From: Rhodospirillaceae bacterium TMED23
GTDB taxonomy: Bacteria; Pseudomonadota; Alphaproteobacteria; Rhodospirillales; UBA2165
Direction of reading: 5' to 3'
Length of the DNA stretch: 44,961 nt
Assembly (NCBI GenBank): GCA_002168115.1
Contig: NHCC01000021.1
Coordinates: 39,102 to 84,062, forward strand
The notes beneath the pieces were generated by a model. That model worked only from the letters and a program-made list of their open reading frames with translations. It searched no databases and was not told the DNA's origin. The stretch's first letter is position 1, and every line of letters starts with the position of its first letter. The position numbers were made by a program, and so were the translations under genes. Of the stretch, positions 26,962-38,100 are shown piece after piece.

Positions 26962-27819
26962 ATGGTAGACACTTGGCCTTCTGAACTTAATATCAAAATA
27001 GTAGATCAAATTATTGATATAGCCCTTGAAGAAGATATAGGATATGGTGACCTAACTTCAAAGGCAGTTATAACACCTGAAACTATTTTTACGGGAGTAA
27101 TGTCAGCCAGAGAAGAAATGGTATGTGCGGGGCTTCCAATTGCCGGACGTATCTTTAAAAGATATTCAAAAGATATCCTTTGGGAGGCCGATGTTATAGA
27201 TGGAGAGAAGGTTGCCGGTAACACAACACTTGCGCGTATTTCTGGGCCTGCAATTGACCTACTTACAGCAGAACGCACAGCAATTAATATATTGCAATAC
27301 TTATCTGGCATAGCCACTCTAACTCGAAAATACGTTGAAGCTATATCAGACCTGGATACCATTTTGCTGGATACAAGAAAAACGACACCAGTATATCGTC
27401 ATCTCGCAAAATATGCGACGAGGATGGGCGGAGCCACGAATCATAGAATGTCATTAGATGATGGAGTACTAATAAAAGATAATCATATAGCAGTAGCTGG
27501 AAATATTACTGAAGCAGTTAAAAGAGCTCAGAAAGCTAATTTACAAAAGATTGAAGTAGAATGTGATAACTTAGACCAAGTAAAAGATGCCCTAAAAGCC
27601 GGGGCGGATATGATCTTATTAGATAATATGACAGTTAATCAAATGAAAGAGGCAGTTGAAGTAATTGAAGACAAAGTACCAACTGAAGCTTCTGGTGATA
27701 TTAATATAAAAACTATCAGGGCAAAAGCGGCAACTGGTGTAACATATCTTTCTGTAGGGCGTCTCACCCATTCGGCTCCGGCGGTAAATATTGGGCTCGA
27801 CTGGACCCACAGAGTTTAG
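26962..27819 (+). CDS. nadC: nicotinate-nucleotide diphosphorylase (carboxylating)
   Basis: EDIGYGDLTSKAVI, ERTAINILQYLSGIATLTRKYV, DTRKTTPVYRHLAKYATRMGGATNHRMSLDDGVLIKDNHI, SVGRLTHSAPAVNIGLD. Confidence 0.97.
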   Translation: MVDTWPSELNIKIVDQIIDIALEEDIGYGDLTSKAVITPETIFTGVMSAREEMVCAGLPIAGRIFKRYSKDILWEADVIDGEKVAGNTTLARISGPAIDLLTAERTAINILQYLSGIATLTRKYVEAISDLDTILLDTRKTTPVYRHLAKYATRMGGATNHRMSLDDGVLIKDNHIAVAGNITEAVKRAQKANLQKIEVECDNLDQVKDALKAGADMILLDNMTVNQMKEAVEVIEDKVPTEASGDINIKTIRAKAATGVTYLSVGRLTHSAPAVNIGLDWTHRV

Positions 27820-27826
27820 ATAATTT

Positions 27827-28675
27827 ATGTCCATAAAACCGCACCTACGCATTTTCATGATGGCGTTGCAAACACTCTTCGGAATTAGGAGACAAGGATT
27901 TTTTATTCCATATAGGTATTGCGATCAATTGGCAGACACTGGAACCCAGCAGAAGTACTCAGCTCTAAATAATATATTTTTAGCTTCTCATGAAAGACAC
28001 CGCGATTTTATAAAACAGCTAAATTCTTATGAGAATGAACTGAACTTTGAAAACATTACGTCGCCACCTGGACCCAGATGGCACCAGACATGGTTTCCGC
28101 GGTTAGATGGTGCATCAGCATATACTATTGTTAGAAAACAGAAGCCTTCAAAAATTATTGAAATTGGATCTGGGCATTCAACTCGATTTATGGCTCAAGC
28201 AATACAAGATGAAAGACTAAAGACTGAGTTCATTTCAATTGACCCAGAACCTAGAGCTAATATATCTGAGGTTAAAGTCAGAACTGAAAAAATAACTCTA
28301 GACAAAGTTGACATGAGTATATTCGAAACTCTTAAAAAAAATGATATTCTTTTTATAGACTCCAGTCATATACTGATGCCAGGAACGGATGTTGATTTTC
28401 TTTTTAATCGAATATTCCCTATTATTTCAATTGGAACACTTATTCACATTCATGATATTTTCCTACCGTATGACTATCCTCGTGAATGGTCATGGAGAAA
28501 CTATAACGAACAACAAGCTGTTGGAACCTTAATTCAAGGTGGTAATTTTGAAATTATATTTTCAAGCCAATATTCATTGATAAATTTCGCAAAAGAGCTT
28601 TCCCAAGGTCCTATTAATCAGATACACCTACCTAAGAACTCGTATGAGACAAGCCTCTGGCTCAAAAAAGTTTAA
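27827..28675 (+). CDS. class I SAM-dependent methyltransferase-like protein (Methyltransf_24 type)
   Basis: KIIEIGSGHSTRFMAQAIQDERLKTEFISIDPEPRANI, DILFIDSSHILMPGTDVDFLFNRIFPII. Confidence 0.7.
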   Translation: MSIKPHLRIFMMALQTLFGIRRQGFFIPYRYCDQLADTGTQQKYSALNNIFLASHERHRDFIKQLNSYENELNFENITSPPGPRWHQTWFPRLDGASAYTIVRKQKPSKIIEIGSGHSTRFMAQAIQDERLKTEFISIDPEPRANISEVKVRTEKITLDKVDMSIFETLKKNDILFIDSSHILMPGTDVDFLFNRIFPIISIGTLIHIHDIFLPYDYPREWSWRNYNEQQAVGTLIQGGNFEIIFSSQYSLINFAKELSQGPINQIHLPKNSYETSLWLKKV

Positions 28676-28677
28676 AT

Positions 28678-29832
28678 TTACTTATATGGATCGGCAGCAT
28701 CTCTCAGTCCATCGCCAAAAAAATTAAAAGCAAGAACCGTAATAATTACCGGGATTGCTGGGAAAAGCAACCAAGGATAAACTGCTACGGCCTGAAAATT
28801 CTGAGCTTCTACTAGCAAAACCCCCCAACTAGTAACTGGTGGGCGCAAACCTAAACCCAAGAAACTCAATGCTGTTTCAGCCAAGATCATTGATGGAATC
28901 GATAATGTCGCCGACGCAATTAAATGACTCATAAAATTTGGTAGGAGGTGTCGCGCGATAACACGACGCGGTTTTGCGCCCATAAGGGTTGCGGCAGTAC
29001 AAAAATCCTCCTCCCTGAGTGATAACAACTTTGATCTAACTGCCCGCGCCAACCCCGGCCAATCGACTAAACCCAAAATAATTGTTAAACCGAAAAAAAC
29101 TGTCAGAGGGCTCCAATCTTCAGGCATAGCTGCCGATAAGCCCATCCAAAGGGGCAATTCTGGTATTGATCGCAAAATTTCAATTGAACGCTGGGCTAAA
29201 TTATCAACCCAACCTCCAAAAAAACCCGCCGCGCCTCCTATTGTCAGACCTAAAAAGAAGCTGATGGCAATTCCGATTAATCCAACCGTTAGCGAAATTC
29301 TGGCCCCATATATTATTCTAGACCAAATGTCGCGCCCCAACCTATCGGTACCGAGAAAGAAGAAAGTACCCCCGGGAGCTGGACATATGAAATGCAGGTC
29401 CATCTCATATAAACCCCAAAGTTTATACGTATCACCATGGCATATAAAACGAAGCTTTTGCACTTTATCTGGATTTGGAGTATATTCTCGGCGCAATGTT
29501 TTTAAATTTAAGTTATAGTCTAGACCCAATACAAATGGCCCAACAAACTGCCCTTTATTAAAGAATTGAACAGACTGAGGCGGAGCAAAAATATGATCTG
29601 TATGCCTATGGGGTAAACTATAAGTAGCTAAGAATTCTGTAAATAAGATTGATACGTACATCAAAACTAAAATACTCCCCGAAAGTACAGCTATCCTGTG
29701 ACGTTTCAGGCGCCACCACATCATTTTCCATTGGGATGCCATGTAGAAACGCTCTTGCTCAGGAGTTAGCTCCTGGGTTTCATTTGGATTGAACATTGAT
29801 GTCGAGACATAATGTCTTAATTTATCACTCAC
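28678..29832 (-). CDS. peptide/oligopeptide-type ABC transporter permease (OppC/DppC family)
   Basis: FLGTDRLGRDIWSRIIYGARISL, GFFGGWVDNLAQRSIEILRSIPELPLW, EEDFCTAATLMGAKPRRVIARHLLPN; GTG start, TAGTG overlap with upstream permease. Confidence 0.93.
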   Translation of the reverse strand: MSDKLRHYVSTSMFNPNETQELTPEQERFYMASQWKMMWWRLKRHRIAVLSGSILVLMYVSILFTEFLATYSLPHRHTDHIFAPPQSVQFFNKGQFVGPFVLGLDYNLNLKTLRREYTPNPDKVQKLRFICHGDTYKLWGLYEMDLHFICPAPGGTFFFLGTDRLGRDIWSRIIYGARISLTVGLIGIAISFFLGLTIGGAAGFFGGWVDNLAQRSIEILRSIPELPLWMGLSAAMPEDWSPLTVFFGLTIILGLVDWPGLARAVRSKLLSLREEDFCTAATLMGAKPRRVIARHLLPNFMSHLIASATLSIPSMILAETALSFLGLGLRPPVTSWGVLLVEAQNFQAVAVYPWLLFPAIPVIITVLAFNFFGDGLRDAADPYK

Positions 29833-30824
29833 TATCGGCTCCCTTCTAATCTTATACGGGGATCAAGTACCGCAAGTAATAAATCTGATATAAAAGTACC
29901 TAATACCGTTAATAAAGAGACAAACAAAAGAAATGATCCCGCCAAATACGTATCCTGGCTGATCAAAGCGTCTAAAATAACAGGTCCAGTCGTTGGTAGA
30001 TCCATTATTACAGCGACAATAACTGAGCCTGAAATTACCTGAGGGAGAAGGTTTCCAATATCTGCAATAAAAGGATTTAAAGCCATTCGTAAAGGGTATT
30101 TTATTAAAACTTTACTTTCCGATAGGCCTTTAGCACGGGCTGTAATAACATATTGTTTATTAAGCTCATCGAGTAAATTGGCCCTAAGTCTTCTGATCAT
30201 CCCAGCCGTTCCTGATGTACCAATAACAACAACGGGAACTACTAAGTGTTCCAATAATGAAATAATTTTATCCAACGTCCAGGGTTGGCCCTCAAAACTT
30301 GGATCAACGAGTCCTCCGATTGAGGTTCCAAAGTACTTACGAGCAAGAAACATCAATATTAATGCTAAGAGAAAATTAGGCGTCGCTAAACCAATAAATC
30401 CGATAAAGGTAAGGCCATTATCCCCCCAGCTATATTGATGAGTTGCCGAGTATACGCCGATCGGGAATGCTACAACGTAAATAAACAATATAATAGTAAA
30501 GTTCAGAATAAGTGAAAATAAAAAAACATCGCCAATTACATCTACCACGGGTAAATCAAATTCAATTGAACGTCCAAAATCACCCTGAACAATTCCAGTA
30601 ACCCAGTTAATATATTGCAACCAAATCGGTTTATCTAAACCATACTCCTCTTTGAGATATGCTATTTTTTCAGGATCAACCGCCTCTCCTTGACTTTCAA
30701 GTTCAGCAATATAGCTGGTGAGATAGTCACCCTCCGGTAATTGAATAATTATAAACACCAGGGCACTCACTACTAAAAGTGTTACCAACATAGTGAATAT
30801 TCGACGAACAAAATAACTAAACAT
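29832..30824 (-). CDS. peptide/oligopeptide-type ABC transporter permease (OppB/DppB family)
   Basis: MFSYFVRRIFTMLVTLLVVSALVFIIIQLPEGDY, GLDKPIWLQYINWVTGIVQGDFGRS, YVITARAKGLSESKVLIKYPLR. Confidence 0.94.
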   Translation of the reverse strand: MFSYFVRRIFTMLVTLLVVSALVFIIIQLPEGDYLTSYIAELESQGEAVDPEKIAYLKEEYGLDKPIWLQYINWVTGIVQGDFGRSIEFDLPVVDVIGDVFLFSLILNFTIILFIYVVAFPIGVYSATHQYSWGDNGLTFIGFIGLATPNFLLALILMFLARKYFGTSIGGLVDPSFEGQPWTLDKIISLLEHLVVPVVVIGTSGTAGMIRRLRANLLDELNKQYVITARAKGLSESKVLIKYPLRMALNPFIADIGNLLPQVISGSVIVAVIMDLPTTGPVILDALISQDTYLAGSFLLFVSLLTVLGTFISDLLLAVLDPRIRLEGSR

Positions 30825-30842
30825 ATCTTAAATTATAAACCT

Positions 30843-32747
30843 TTATTTATTTTTTCTGAGTGCTGGATCATCCAGCCAAAATTGGTCTGGGCGATGAACA
30901 CCAAAATGGGCCCCAGGGTCCCAATTATAAATAGCTGTTTTAGGAATATTTTTAATATTTTTATTAGCAACAATTACTTTAGGAACACTAGCAATAATAC
31001 CAATGGAAAACATCTGATCGGTATAAATTTCTAACATTTGATGCCAAATATTCCTCCTATTAGCTGTCATAGCACTCGTCGCCCATTTTTTATTCAATAA
31101 CAATAATTTTTCTGCTGGCCCCATATCAACAGGTAGTCCAGAATTCCCATTCGTTTCAGCATATTGGCCCCATTTTGGCCACTGCAACTGTTGTTGGGAA
31201 GTTGGCGACAGTTCGTGCGGACTCGACTGGGCATTAGGAATTCCATTTTCCAAACCAGACCACATTGACATTTTGATAGCGCCACTAAATATTCTGTTAC
31301 GAAGTACTTCTCGTTGCATAGGTTTTAAAAATATTTTCACACCAATTCTTCGCCATGTATCACTAATAAGCTCCAAAACGTCAGAAGACTCGGTCTCTTC
31401 AGTCGAAAACGCAATGGTAAATTCTAATTTCTTTCCATTTGGAAGCAAACGGATCCCAGAGTTTGTTTTCTGCGTTAAGCCCATTTGATCAAGTAAACTA
31501 TTAGATTTATCAATATCAAAATTAGCCCACTTTTTCTGATATAAGGAACGATAAAGGGGGCTCTCCGGAAGCACGGTATTATTTCCAGGCCTCGCTAATC
31601 CATAGTAAATGACTTGATTAATCTCATGACGATTAATTGCCAGAGATAGTGCCCTTCTGAAACGCACGTCTCGTAATATTCTTCTCCATTGAGCATCATT
31701 TGTATTAAGGTTAGGGAATAAAGCCCAACGGGATCCTTTGGCAGTTTTCCATAAAAGTGTTCTAAAACCAGAACCCTCCTCCGATTGCTTCAACGCTGTA
31801 ACATTGCTGAAGGAAAGCCCCCTTCCTTGCAAATCCGTCTCACCACCACCAGCTTTTATAGGAATCAATTTACTATTCGTGACATTCATCCTAATCTCAT
31901 CCAAGTACGGCAATTGGTGCCCTGCACGATCTATTCTATGATAATATTTGTTTCTTAAAAATCTAAACCGTTTTGAAGGAGGTCGAGTCGATAAAATCCA
32001 AGGCTGGAGGCTTGGTAGATCTGGATTAGAGTTTTTATACTGTTCACTTACAGAATAATGGAGTGCAAGCCAATTTCGTTTATTTGCGTATTTAGCCTTA
32101 GACTGAAGAATGCTTTTATCTACATACTTTATATGAAATTTCTTAAGATAATGCGCTGGTCTGTATATATAAAGTGGCCTTGCACCAGCCAACCTCGGCA
32201 GAAAAAATGGGTTTGGCTTTTTCCAAGTATATCTTATGGTAAATTCATTTAAGATTTTAAATTCCGGCTTTTGGCCCTCTATAATCATGGAACTTGGAAC
32301 ATTCTCATTCGCAACTTCATTATTAGTGGCAACATCTTCCCAATAATATCGAAAGTCCTCTGCCGTGAATGGATGACCATCTGACCACTTATGACCTTTA
32401 CGTAGATATAACGTGAATATCCTTCCATCCTGAACGTCTATCTTTGACAAAATATCTGGTCTAATATTAAATTTACTATCATATCCTACTAATCTTGCGT
32501 ATCCATAAACTACTAGCTGGCGCGTATCCTTCTTTCGTCCCATCAGAACATTTATAATTCCACCCGGCTTGCCACTAGTGTCTACAATTGATGGTTCAGA
32601 TGGAATCCTATCCCTGATTGAAGGCAACTGTCCCTTTGAAACCTCATCTATTAGGATTGGGGTTTCAATTAATTCAAAACTGCTCGCAGTACTAATATAA
32701 AAAAGAAAGAGAACTAATATAAAAAACGATTTAGTATTTCCAAACAT
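30843..32747 (-). CDS. ABC transporter substrate-binding protein, family 5 (peptide-type)
   Basis: N-terminal signal peptide; LRKGHKWSDGHPFTAEDFRYYWEDV; RRALSLAINRHEINQVIYYGLARPG. Confidence 0.92.
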   Translation of the reverse strand: MFGNTKSFFILVLFLFYISTASSFELIETPILIDEVSKGQLPSIRDRIPSEPSIVDTSGKPGGIINVLMGRKKDTRQLVVYGYARLVGYDSKFNIRPDILSKIDVQDGRIFTLYLRKGHKWSDGHPFTAEDFRYYWEDVATNNEVANENVPSSMIIEGQKPEFKILNEFTIRYTWKKPNPFFLPRLAGARPLYIYRPAHYLKKFHIKYVDKSILQSKAKYANKRNWLALHYSVSEQYKNSNPDLPSLQPWILSTRPPSKRFRFLRNKYYHRIDRAGHQLPYLDEIRMNVTNSKLIPIKAGGGETDLQGRGLSFSNVTALKQSEEGSGFRTLLWKTAKGSRWALFPNLNTNDAQWRRILRDVRFRRALSLAINRHEINQVIYYGLARPGNNTVLPESPLYRSLYQKKWANFDIDKSNSLLDQMGLTQKTNSGIRLLPNGKKLEFTIAFSTEETESSDVLELISDTWRRIGVKIFLKPMQREVLRNRIFSGAIKMSMWSGLENGIPNAQSSPHELSPTSQQQLQWPKWGQYAETNGNSGLPVDMGPAEKLLLLNKKWATSAMTANRRNIWHQMLEIYTDQMFSIGIIASVPKVIVANKNIKNIPKTAIYNWDPGAHFGVHRPDQFWLDDPALRKNK

Positions 32748-34631
32748 TTAAGATACTCTTCTTACAAAATGATTGGGGTCAATCTCAGTTAATTTTGCAT
32801 CACTGCCGTTTACCAGATTAAAAGGCTGAGGCCATGTTTCAGGATTTGAGGCTCTACCATCCATTAACTCTGTAAAATCTAATTTTTGGTTTATATCTGG
32901 ATGCGGAATAGCCGAAAGCAGGGCTTTAGTATAGGGATGAACGGGATTATCAAATAGAACTTCTCGAGGCGCCATTTCAACCAATCTACCTGCGCACATT
33001 ACAGCTATATTATCAGCTATATAGTTAACCACGGCCAAATTATGAGAGACAAATAAATATGTTAACTCTAATTTTTTCTGAAGATCTTTTAATAAGTTTA
33101 ATATCTGAGCCTGAATCGAAACATCCAACGCTGATACTGGCTCGTCACACAGTAGTAAAGTCGGTCTCAAGGCAAGAGATCGCGCAATACTTATACGTTG
33201 TCGCTGCCCACCTGAAAAACTATGAGGATATCGATTTAAGAATTGAGGATCTAAACCAACTAAATCCATTAACTCTTTTACCATTTCAATCCGATACTTT
33301 CGATCACCTATTTTGTGTATCTCTAAGGGTTCAGTTATTATATCAAATATGGTCATGCGTGGATTAAGGGCACCAAAAGGATCCTGAAAAATATATTGGT
33401 ACTTAGTTCTATAAGGTATAAGTTGACGCGCCTTTAAGCTCGTAAGGTCAGTTTCTTGACCATCATGGTTAAAAATAACCTCTCCCTGATCAGGATCAAT
33501 AGCACGCATAATTATTTTACTGAGTGTTGTTTTACCACACCCACTCTCCCCTACAAGGCCCAACGTCTTTCCTCTTTCTATCTCAAAACTTACATCGTCT
33601 ACCGCATTAATTAGGTTTTTCTTGGAACTAACCATTCCAGCAGAACGCACACTGTACGATTTAGAGATATTTTTAACCTTTAATATAAGTGAACTCTGGT
33701 TCTCAATAGCTGTTATATCATGAGCTTTAGAAATCAAATGTCCCGTTGTGGGCTTTATATCTCTGAGAGGTTTAAGACGTTCACCTTCCAGCATATTGAA
33801 ACGCGGTACTGCAGAAAGTAAAGATTTTAAGTATGGGTGAGATGGATTCTGAAAAATATCAACAATACTTCCCGCCTCCATGACTTCGCCTTTATACATA
33901 ACGATTACTGAATCCGCTACATTTGCAACAACACCCAAATCATGTGTGATCAAAAGAACGGCCATTTTCCGTTTTATTTGGAGATCGCTAATTAATTTGA
34001 GTATTTGAGCCTGAATGGTAACGTCAAGAGCGGTAGTTGGTTCATCAGCAATCAACAAGGCTGGCTTGCAAACCAGAGCCATCGCAATCATAGCTCGTTG
34101 ACGTAATCCACCTGAAAGCTCAAATGGATAAGTTTTTATAGCTCTATTTGGGTTAGGAAAACCAACAACACTCAAGATCTCAATTGCAGCTGCCTTAGCT
34201 TCAGACCTTGATATAATTGAATGCAACCTAACCGCCTCAATAATCTGGTTACCAATCGTATGAAGTGGGGACAAGGAAGTCATGGGTTCTTGAAATATCA
34301 TCGATATTTGCGAACCTCGTATCGATTGTATTGCGGCACTGTTGTTTCTGAGTTTAGCGATATCGATAATCTTACGATCAAAGAAACCTTGTTTCTTTCT
34401 ACGTTCCACTTTTTGACTTCTAAATAAAATCTCTCCCTCTGTTATCGTGGCAGGTTTTGGAAGAATACCCAGAATCGCTTGAGCTATAGTCGATTTTCCT
34501 GAACCAGACTCACCCACTATGGCAACAGTTGTGGATTCTTTTATACCAAATGTAACACCATTCACCGCCTTAACAGTTCCAGATGGTACTCGGAATTCAA
34601 TAGAAAGGTCTCGAACTTGCAATAGATTCAT
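32748..34631 (-). CDS. fused dual ABC ATP-binding protein (DppD-DppF type)
   Basis: Two complete NBDs: GESGSGKST/LSGGLRQRAMIAMAL/LLIADEPTTALD and GESGCGKTT/FSGGQRQRISIARSL/LLLCDEPVSALD. Confidence 0.95.
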   Translation of the reverse strand: MNLLQVRDLSIEFRVPSGTVKAVNGVTFGIKESTTVAIVGESGSGKSTIAQAILGILPKPATITEGEILFRSQKVERRKKQGFFDRKIIDIAKLRNNSAAIQSIRGSQISMIFQEPMTSLSPLHTIGNQIIEAVRLHSIISRSEAKAAAIEILSVVGFPNPNRAIKTYPFELSGGLRQRAMIAMALVCKPALLIADEPTTALDVTIQAQILKLISDLQIKRKMAVLLITHDLGVVANVADSVIVMYKGEVMEAGSIVDIFQNPSHPYLKSLLSAVPRFNMLEGERLKPLRDIKPTTGHLISKAHDITAIENQSSLILKVKNISKSYSVRSAGMVSSKKNLINAVDDVSFEIERGKTLGLVGESGCGKTTLSKIIMRAIDPDQGEVIFNHDGQETDLTSLKARQLIPYRTKYQYIFQDPFGALNPRMTIFDIITEPLEIHKIGDRKYRIEMVKELMDLVGLDPQFLNRYPHSFSGGQRQRISIARSLALRPTLLLCDEPVSALDVSIQAQILNLLKDLQKKLELTYLFVSHNLAVVNYIADNIAVMCAGRLVEMAPREVLFDNPVHPYTKALLSAIPHPDINQKLDFTELMDGRASNPETWPQPFNLVNGSDAKLTEIDPNHFVRRVS

Positions 34632-35131
34632 TTTTCAGTAGACCTAAAATCTGATATATCTATGTTGGAGGCTTCCAAATTTAATAGAGTTGTACGCTTT
34701 AAAGTTAGATTATTAACCTTTGCAGCAGCGACCACTCTTTCTAAAATTACATCGAAATCAGATAAACTGGATTCAAGACACATTTTTTTATTTATCCCAT
34801 GAATACACAATTGCGCCCAGTTTAAATTTGACCCACGCGATGTTGTAAAGCATGAAACTGTAACATCTGAGACAGTATTCCAATAAATAATTTTTGGGAA
34901 TGGCAAATTAACGCTAATTTTTTTCTCGTCAGTAATCACTCTTAATTTATGCCATAATAATGTTCTTAAACCGTAAAGCGCAAAAATAAAACCTAACCCA
35001 ATAAAAAACGGAACTATCCCAGTCATCTCAGCACCTAGGTAAAAGGGAGAAAGACAAATCGCCAAGCCTATAAACGCACGTATGTAACTATTTCTTAAAT
35101 TAGCAAAACTATAGCGATATTCCTTAATCAT
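34628..35131 (-). CDS. hypothetical membrane protein with possible bacterial PH-like domain
   Basis: Two predicted TM stretches (FIGLAICLSPFYLGAE, FIGLGFIFALYGL) then beta-rich soluble region; ATGA overlap with dual ATPase gene. Confidence 0.5.
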   Translation of the reverse strand: MIKEYRYSFANLRNSYIRAFIGLAICLSPFYLGAEMTGIVPFFIGLGFIFALYGLRTLLWHKLRVITDEKKISVNLPFPKIIYWNTVSDVTVSCFTTSRGSNLNWAQLCIHGINKKMCLESSLSDFDVILERVVAAAKVNNLTLKRTTLLNLEASNIDISDFRSTEK

Positions 35132-35150
35132 CAGTAGTAACTATATTCAG

Positions 35151-38100
35151 TTATTTTTTTGCTTCACTTAAATCTTTCGTTGTACGAACCAATCGATCTG
35201 CCAGGAAACGCGTTACTCTCGCACTCATATTTACATCTTCAGAAATTAGCTTAAAGAAAACATCTTTGGAAATACTCATAAGACTCAGTTCCGTGGAAGC
35301 TCTGATAGTAGCTGTCCTCGGGGCATCACAGAGCAATGCTAGCTCGCCAAATAGATCATTTTTTGACATGGTCACCAACTTCTGTGGTCCATCTTCTGTT
35401 TCGAGAATGACATCAGCATCACCACTTATAATGACATATGCTTTATCACCAACGTCGCCTTGCTTAAAAACATTATCATCTGTGGCATATTTATGTCGTT
35501 CACTCGCAAATGATAGAAGTTTTAATTTTGAACGATCTAAACCACCAAATAGTGGTACTCCAGCTAATACATCTATCTCATCGCCGAAGCCACCTTCACT
35601 TCTTGTTTCAGATCCTTCATCAGAGTTCTCAGTATGATCGACTGTATCACCTTCAGATAAAACTTTTCCACTTTTAACCGAAAATATTTTATCAAAACCT
35701 TGACCCGCCTCAGCTTCACTTGGAACAAATAGTAAACTTTTGCCTTCTTGTTCCTTACGAATACTCTCCAAAACGTTTTGCTGACTCTCTTGGTCCAAAC
35801 CTGTTAATGCCTCATTCATAACAAAAATGTCAGGCTCCTTAAACATTCCTCGAGCCAAAGCAAGTTTTTGCCTTTGAATATTTGATAACCTAGACCCACC
35901 ATTTCCAACGTCATAGTTTAGACCTAGATCAATTATTTCAGAATGGAGGCCAGTCTCTCGAATGACTGCTATCATCAACTCTCCAACGGCCTCTGTACTC
36001 CCTGCTCTCTCACTTGCAAGTTTTCCAAATAATATATTATCCTGAACCGAACTCGCCGAGTTATAACTCTCCGAATCGAAGAACTCTACCGACGCCCGCA
36101 GATCTTCTGGTAAACCTTCAGAAAAGGCAATTCGTGCCTTTAATAATTGAGAGCAGAAATCATCATCTACCAGACCAACGTGATGCCTGGCCGGTATCAA
36201 TTTAAAAGGTAAAACTCTTAATCTAGATCTATCCTCATCTGCCAAACTATCTAAGCCCTTATTAGTTATTTTAGTAAGCAAACTTTCAAATTCAGGAAGA
36301 TCATCAGAACTTATAAAACTAAAGCGTTCAAAAAACTCGTGGTCCGATGGCAATCCCCTAAACAGATCAACCATAATTTCCGCTAGTTTCTGGCCCTTTT
36401 GCATGAAGGCTTCAGTAAGTCCACAAGTATTGAGCACTTCCTGAACATACTCGTTCTCGCCCAAAGACTCGATATTAAAATTCTCTCCAACAGGTGTGCC
36501 AAATAATATATTTTCCGCAACCGATGCATTACTGTTGAATTTTTCTTTATCGAATGACTCAACAAATCCCGACATTTTTGCATCATTCAAACGTTTACGA
36601 AGTTCCTGGCGAGCACTCAATATTTTATTCGCTAGATCGTCCTGATTTGTTTTATCAATAGTTTGTCTAAGCCCTATTTGGTAAACATCATCCTCTAATC
36701 CAACTTTGGATAAATAATGAACAGCTTTAACGTTCAACTCTGTTTCGGTATCAATACCAATTGATGCCATATCAACCCAATCAGCTCGAATATCATTTGA
36801 ACTGTTTCCAGCACCACCAGACTCCTCAAGAAAACGCTCTCTAACAACTTTTTCTTCTTCTGAATAATCCGCTTCTTTTTTCGGCCTGTGTTTAAGTCCG
36901 TAAAGTAAGTTATCTCGAATGGTACCAGAAAAGATATATGGTTCTTGACTAACATAAGAGACTTTTCGCCCAGTAATCGCTTCAGGCATCTCATTTACAT
37001 TACTATCATTAATTGTTACGCGTCCAGAAGTAGGCTCTAACAATCCGGCCATAATTTGGGAATATTCATTCTTACCACTACCTGGAGCGCCGACCACCGC
37101 AACATGCGCTGGGAGTTCAACAGACATTGATGCACTATCCAGGATTTTAAGACCATCATCCTCAACTAAACTAATATTTGCAGCTGCTAGTTTCCCCTCA
37201 AGATTAGGCAAACTATCTGGCTCAATAGTTTGCTTTTCGACATCTTTTAAGTCAGGTAACTCAAATTTTTCAATAAGCTGCTCATACTTTATTCGAGAAT
37301 CCTCCAAGCGTTGGTAATAGGTAAGCAACATTTTCCAAGGCGCGGAGACATCCTTGTATGCACCCAAAATAGCAATCAGGGCTCCCACGGAAATATCACC
37401 TTGTATTACTAGATAGCCACCTATGGAGTAAAAGAAAAATGGCGTAAGCAAAGCTAGAAAATTATTAACAAATTTAATAAAAAACTTCTTCTTATAAATT
37501 TCGAAACGAATATTATAGAGTGATCCTAGCCTCTCTGATAGATCAGCCAGCTCAAATTGTGAAGTATCATTCGCATGAATTTCATGAGCTCCTGACACAG
37601 CCTCTCCAATGCGCTCAGATAGCCTACGAACCGTTAATACCCTTTGTTTTCCAAGTAAGTTAACTTTTCTTTGTAGTTTTGGAATCAGATAGCCTTGAAC
37701 TGGATATAATGCGACCGCCGCTAATCCAAGCTTCCAATCTTGAACAAACATAAAGATCATGAGGGTCAATAAAGTACCACCTTGATAGGTGGGAAGGGAT
37801 AGTGCCTCGCCAAAAAAACCACCGAGTGGCTCAGTTTCTAGCGCAACCATAGATACAACTTCACCTTGAGATGTTTTTTTAAATTGGGGCAGAGGAAAGC
37901 GAAGAACCCGCTCTAACAACTGATATCTTAGACGCCGTAACATTCTCTCTCCGGCAGCGCCACGATAAACATTGATGAAATATTTGAACCCACCATTAAT
38001 AAATACTAGAGCTAAAAAAGTAAAACAAAGTACAAGTAAATAACCTACTTGGCTAAATTCAAAGCCCAGAACTTCGACAGGGAAAGAAGCACTCTTTTCT

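Noticed and set aside
30843-34631. Opine/aromatic-specific importer linked to the catabolic island
   Set aside because: It is on the opposite strand and about 10 kb away from the Hcr locus; family 5 SBP specificity cannot be read from the sequence.
35266-35637. 123-aa plus-strand ORF antisense to the ABC-cNMP gene
   Set aside because: Low-complexity Ser-rich translation fully opposite a strongly supported gene; shadow ORF. Same for 33059-33367, 21803-22063 and the other small antisense ORFs.
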